Assembly: GCF_947493875.1 (NCBI RefSeq)
Contig: NZ_CANLSU010000014.1
Span: 1-39,952, forward strand
Source: an uncultured Marinococcus sp.
Lineage (GTDB): Bacteria > Bacillota > Bacilli > Bacillales > Marinococcaceae
Length of the DNA: 39,952 nucleotides
Direction of reading: 5' to 3'
Below, piece after piece: positions 38,657 to 39,952 of this stretch. The position numbers were made by a program, and so were the translations under genes. The notes beneath the pieces were generated by a model. That model was not told the origin of the DNA. It saw only the letters and a list, made by a program, of their open reading frames with translations, and ran no database searches. Numbering within the stretch: the stretch's first letter is position 1; every line of letters begins with the position of its first letter.

Positions 38657-39295
38657 ATGATTAGTAATTTGGACGAAATTAAAGTGCCAAATAGTAAAAT
38701 TATTCAAGACGCACAAGGCATCGTAAAAGAATATGGTAATGAGTTAATTTGGAACCATTCAAATAGAGTTTATTTATTTGGAGAAATAAAAGGTATGCAA
38801 GATAATTTGAATTACGATAAGGAATTGCTTTATATTACGGCTTTGTTTCATGATTTAGGTTTAACAGAACAGTACAGTAGTAGTGACTTAAGGTTTGAAG
38901 TAGATGGCGCTAATACTGTAAGACAATTTTTAGAAACATATAATTATCATGAGCATGATTTACAACTAGCTTGGGATGCTATTGCTTTACACACAACGTT
39001 AGGAGTAGCCGAACATAAAGAAGATAACGTGGCATTGTTGTACCATGGCGTAGGTATGGATGTCATGGGAGATAATTGGGAACAATATGCTAATGATATA
39101 AGAAAAGCAATAGTCAATAAATTTCCTAGAGGAGATTTTAAGCATGATGTTATAAAAGCTTTTTACGATGGGTTTAAGCATAAGCCTGAAACAACTTTTG
39201 GAAATATAAAATCGGACGTTATCAAATATTTCGAACCAGAATATCCTCAGAATAATTTCTGTTCATGTATATTACGTTCAAAATGGGATAGCTAG
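38657..39295 (+). CDS. HD-domain phosphohydrolase-like protein
   Basis: This 212-residue protein has the HD-domain metal motif: H54-type NHSNRVYLFG, FHDLG (HD pair near residue 70) and AIALHTTLGVAEH, giving the H...HD...H/D layout. The family includes cyanamide hydratase-like and other phosphohydrolases. The substrate is not readable. It is not an obvious nucleotide-signalling enzyme, as it has no other domain. ATG 38657 follows AAGGAG. Composition is AT-rich and unlike bioB, so it may be recently acquired. It has its own terminator. Confidence 0.75.
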   Translation: MISNLDEIKVPNSKIIQDAQGIVKEYGNELIWNHSNRVYLFGEIKGMQDNLNYDKELLYITALFHDLGLTEQYSSSDLRFEVDGANTVRQFLETYNYHEHDLQLAWDAIALHTTLGVAEHKEDNVALLYHGVGMDVMGDNWEQYANDIRKAIVNKFPRGDFKHDVIKAFYDGFKHKPETTFGNIKSDVIKYFEPEYPQNNFCSCILRSKWDS

Positions 39296-39318
39296 ACCTT
39301 CCCATCTATTATTTTCAG

Positions 39319-39352
39319 CCCTTAGTTTTAACATTAAACTGAGGGTTTTGAT
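39319..39352 (+). terminator. Terminator after the HD-domain gene
   Basis: CCCTTAGTTT (39319-39328) pairs with AAACTGAGGG (39336-39345) with one mismatch, followed by TTTTGATTTT. Confidence 0.8.
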
Positions 39353-39387
39353 TTTATGCTTAGTTGTTTTAAGAGCTGTGCTCTATA

Positions 39388-39790
39388 AACATTTAACAAA
39401 GTAGAAATGTGGCACGATGATGCTTCAGGAAAGTATTCTAACTTTAATTCTGATGCTCCAGATTACAATTTGCGTGGGCACTTTTATATGGATGAAAATG
39501 GCGAATTTGAAGTGAAAACTATAACGCCGATTCCATATTTCATTCTGGCGGATGGCCCTACAGGAGAAATTCTGGCCTATGCAGAACAACATTCTATGCG
39601 GCCTGCCCATCTTCATATCATGTTCATTGCCGATGGCCATGAAATATTGATTACACAGGTTTTCTTTGACGGTGATGAATACCTTGAAACAGACGTTGCT
39701 GAAGGGGTTCGTGATGATCTTTTGACGAAACTCGAACGTAAAGGTGATTATAACGAAGCTTCATTAGATTTTGTAATGAGAAAGGAATAG
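39388..39790 (+). pseudogene. Intradiol ring-cleavage dioxygenase, C-terminal half
   Basis: From about 39388 to TAG-type stop at 39788-39790 the reading is that of a catechol/hydroxyquinol 1,2-dioxygenase: VEMWHDDASGKYSNF, NLRGHFY, PIPYFI and RPAHLHI. All four Fe(III) ligands are present in pattern (Tyr of KYS, Tyr of PIPY, and both His of HLH). About 130 or more N-terminal residues are missing, and a stop lies just upstream in the same frame, so ATG 39407 is a chance start. The IS256 copy begins 86 bp later and the break probably came from IS-associated rearrangement. No ring-cleavage pathway genes are near. Confidence 0.82.
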
Positions 39791-39876
39791 AATAATGTTT
39801 AAAGATTGGTAGAGACTTTGCGGTAATATAAATAAATGATTATAAAGGGAAGAGTGACGTCTCTAGGGCCTCTTCC

Positions 39877-39952
39877 GGGACCGTCAATAATTTTGTGTAA
39901 ACGGCTGTCCTCTTCCAGCCTTGAAGTTAACCCTGCCGTTGAAACATATCTT
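39877..39952 (-). mobile_element. IS256-family insertion sequence, 3' end (partial, inverted copy)
   Basis: GGGACCGTC at 39877 starts the same terminal sequence seen at 348-356, in reverse. The transposase stop is at 39927-39929, and the last seven codons (DMFQRQG) run to the window edge on the minus strand. The body continues outside. The two copies differ at several positions but are clearly the same element type. Confidence 0.85.

Noticed and set aside
1-39952. A 39-kb composite transposon formed by the two IS256 copies
   Set aside because: The copies differ at several positions, are partial in the window, and enclose ordinary metabolic genes. No matching target duplications can be shown.

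Overview
The window looks like a low-GC Gram-positive chromosome fragment from the family Bacillaceae. The evidence is AGGAGG-type ribosome binding sites, sigma-A and sigma-54 (SigL-type) promoters, CcpA-like cre boxes, a BirA box, a glycine riboswitch and HssRS-HrtBA. I cannot fix the genus. Both ends lie inside near-identical IS256-family copies in inverted orientation, so the window is probably a whole contig that stopped at a repeat.

Region by region. 0-5 kb is an accessory patch: an IS256 3' end, a four-helix membrane protein, a membrane-anchored Mrr-type nuclease, a serine recombinase, a tandem ribbon-helix-helix protein, an XRE regulator and a toxin-antitoxin pair. 5-6.45 kb is a decayed stretch with coding remnants, a terminator and a striking 12-bp repeat/hairpin. 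6.4-10.1 kb (minus strand) holds rbsR, ribokinase, nucleoside hydrolase and an Lrp-type regulator, with LacI-type operators. 10.4-14.3 kb is a complete heme-stress system, hssR-hssS-hrtB-hrtA, with a recognisable HssR direct repeat before hrtB. 14.4-16.1 kb has a resolvase, a small membrane protein and a RelBE pair. 16.3-18.5 kb has a serine hydrolase and a polysaccharide deacetylase-like enzyme. 18.8-20 kb is a graveyard: an IS3-family scar with a 13-C run, a broken hicB and a broken short-chain dehydrogenase, plus one intact DUF3892 gene. 20-24.7 kb makes pyruvate from alanine and serine: ald, an Na+/alanine symporter, and a serine dehydratase (sdaAB-sdaAA) behind a tandem glycine riboswitch. 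25.1-26.3 kb is an orphan PTS EIIC-type membrane protein.

26.4-36.5 kb is the centrepiece: a complete trans-4-hydroxy-L-proline catabolic cluster. It encodes an epimerase, a D-hydroxyproline dehydrogenase apparently split into four polypeptides, a DHDPS-family deaminase and a ketoglutarate-semialdehyde dehydrogenase. It also holds a PAS/AAA+ sigma-54 activator and an NhaC-family carrier. I find a canonical 16-nt sigma-54 promoter (GG and GC correctly spaced) before each of the four catabolic or transport transcription units, and a sigma-A promoter before the activator. The predicted flow is hydroxyproline import, epimerisation, oxidation, deamination and oxidation to 2-oxoglutarate, induced through the activator.

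36.8-38.4 kb is bioY-bioB under a BirA box. It is followed by an HD-domain protein, the C-terminal half of an intradiol dioxygenase that keeps its four iron ligands, and the right-hand IS256 copy. All functions are assigned by reading the sequence; no database search was run.
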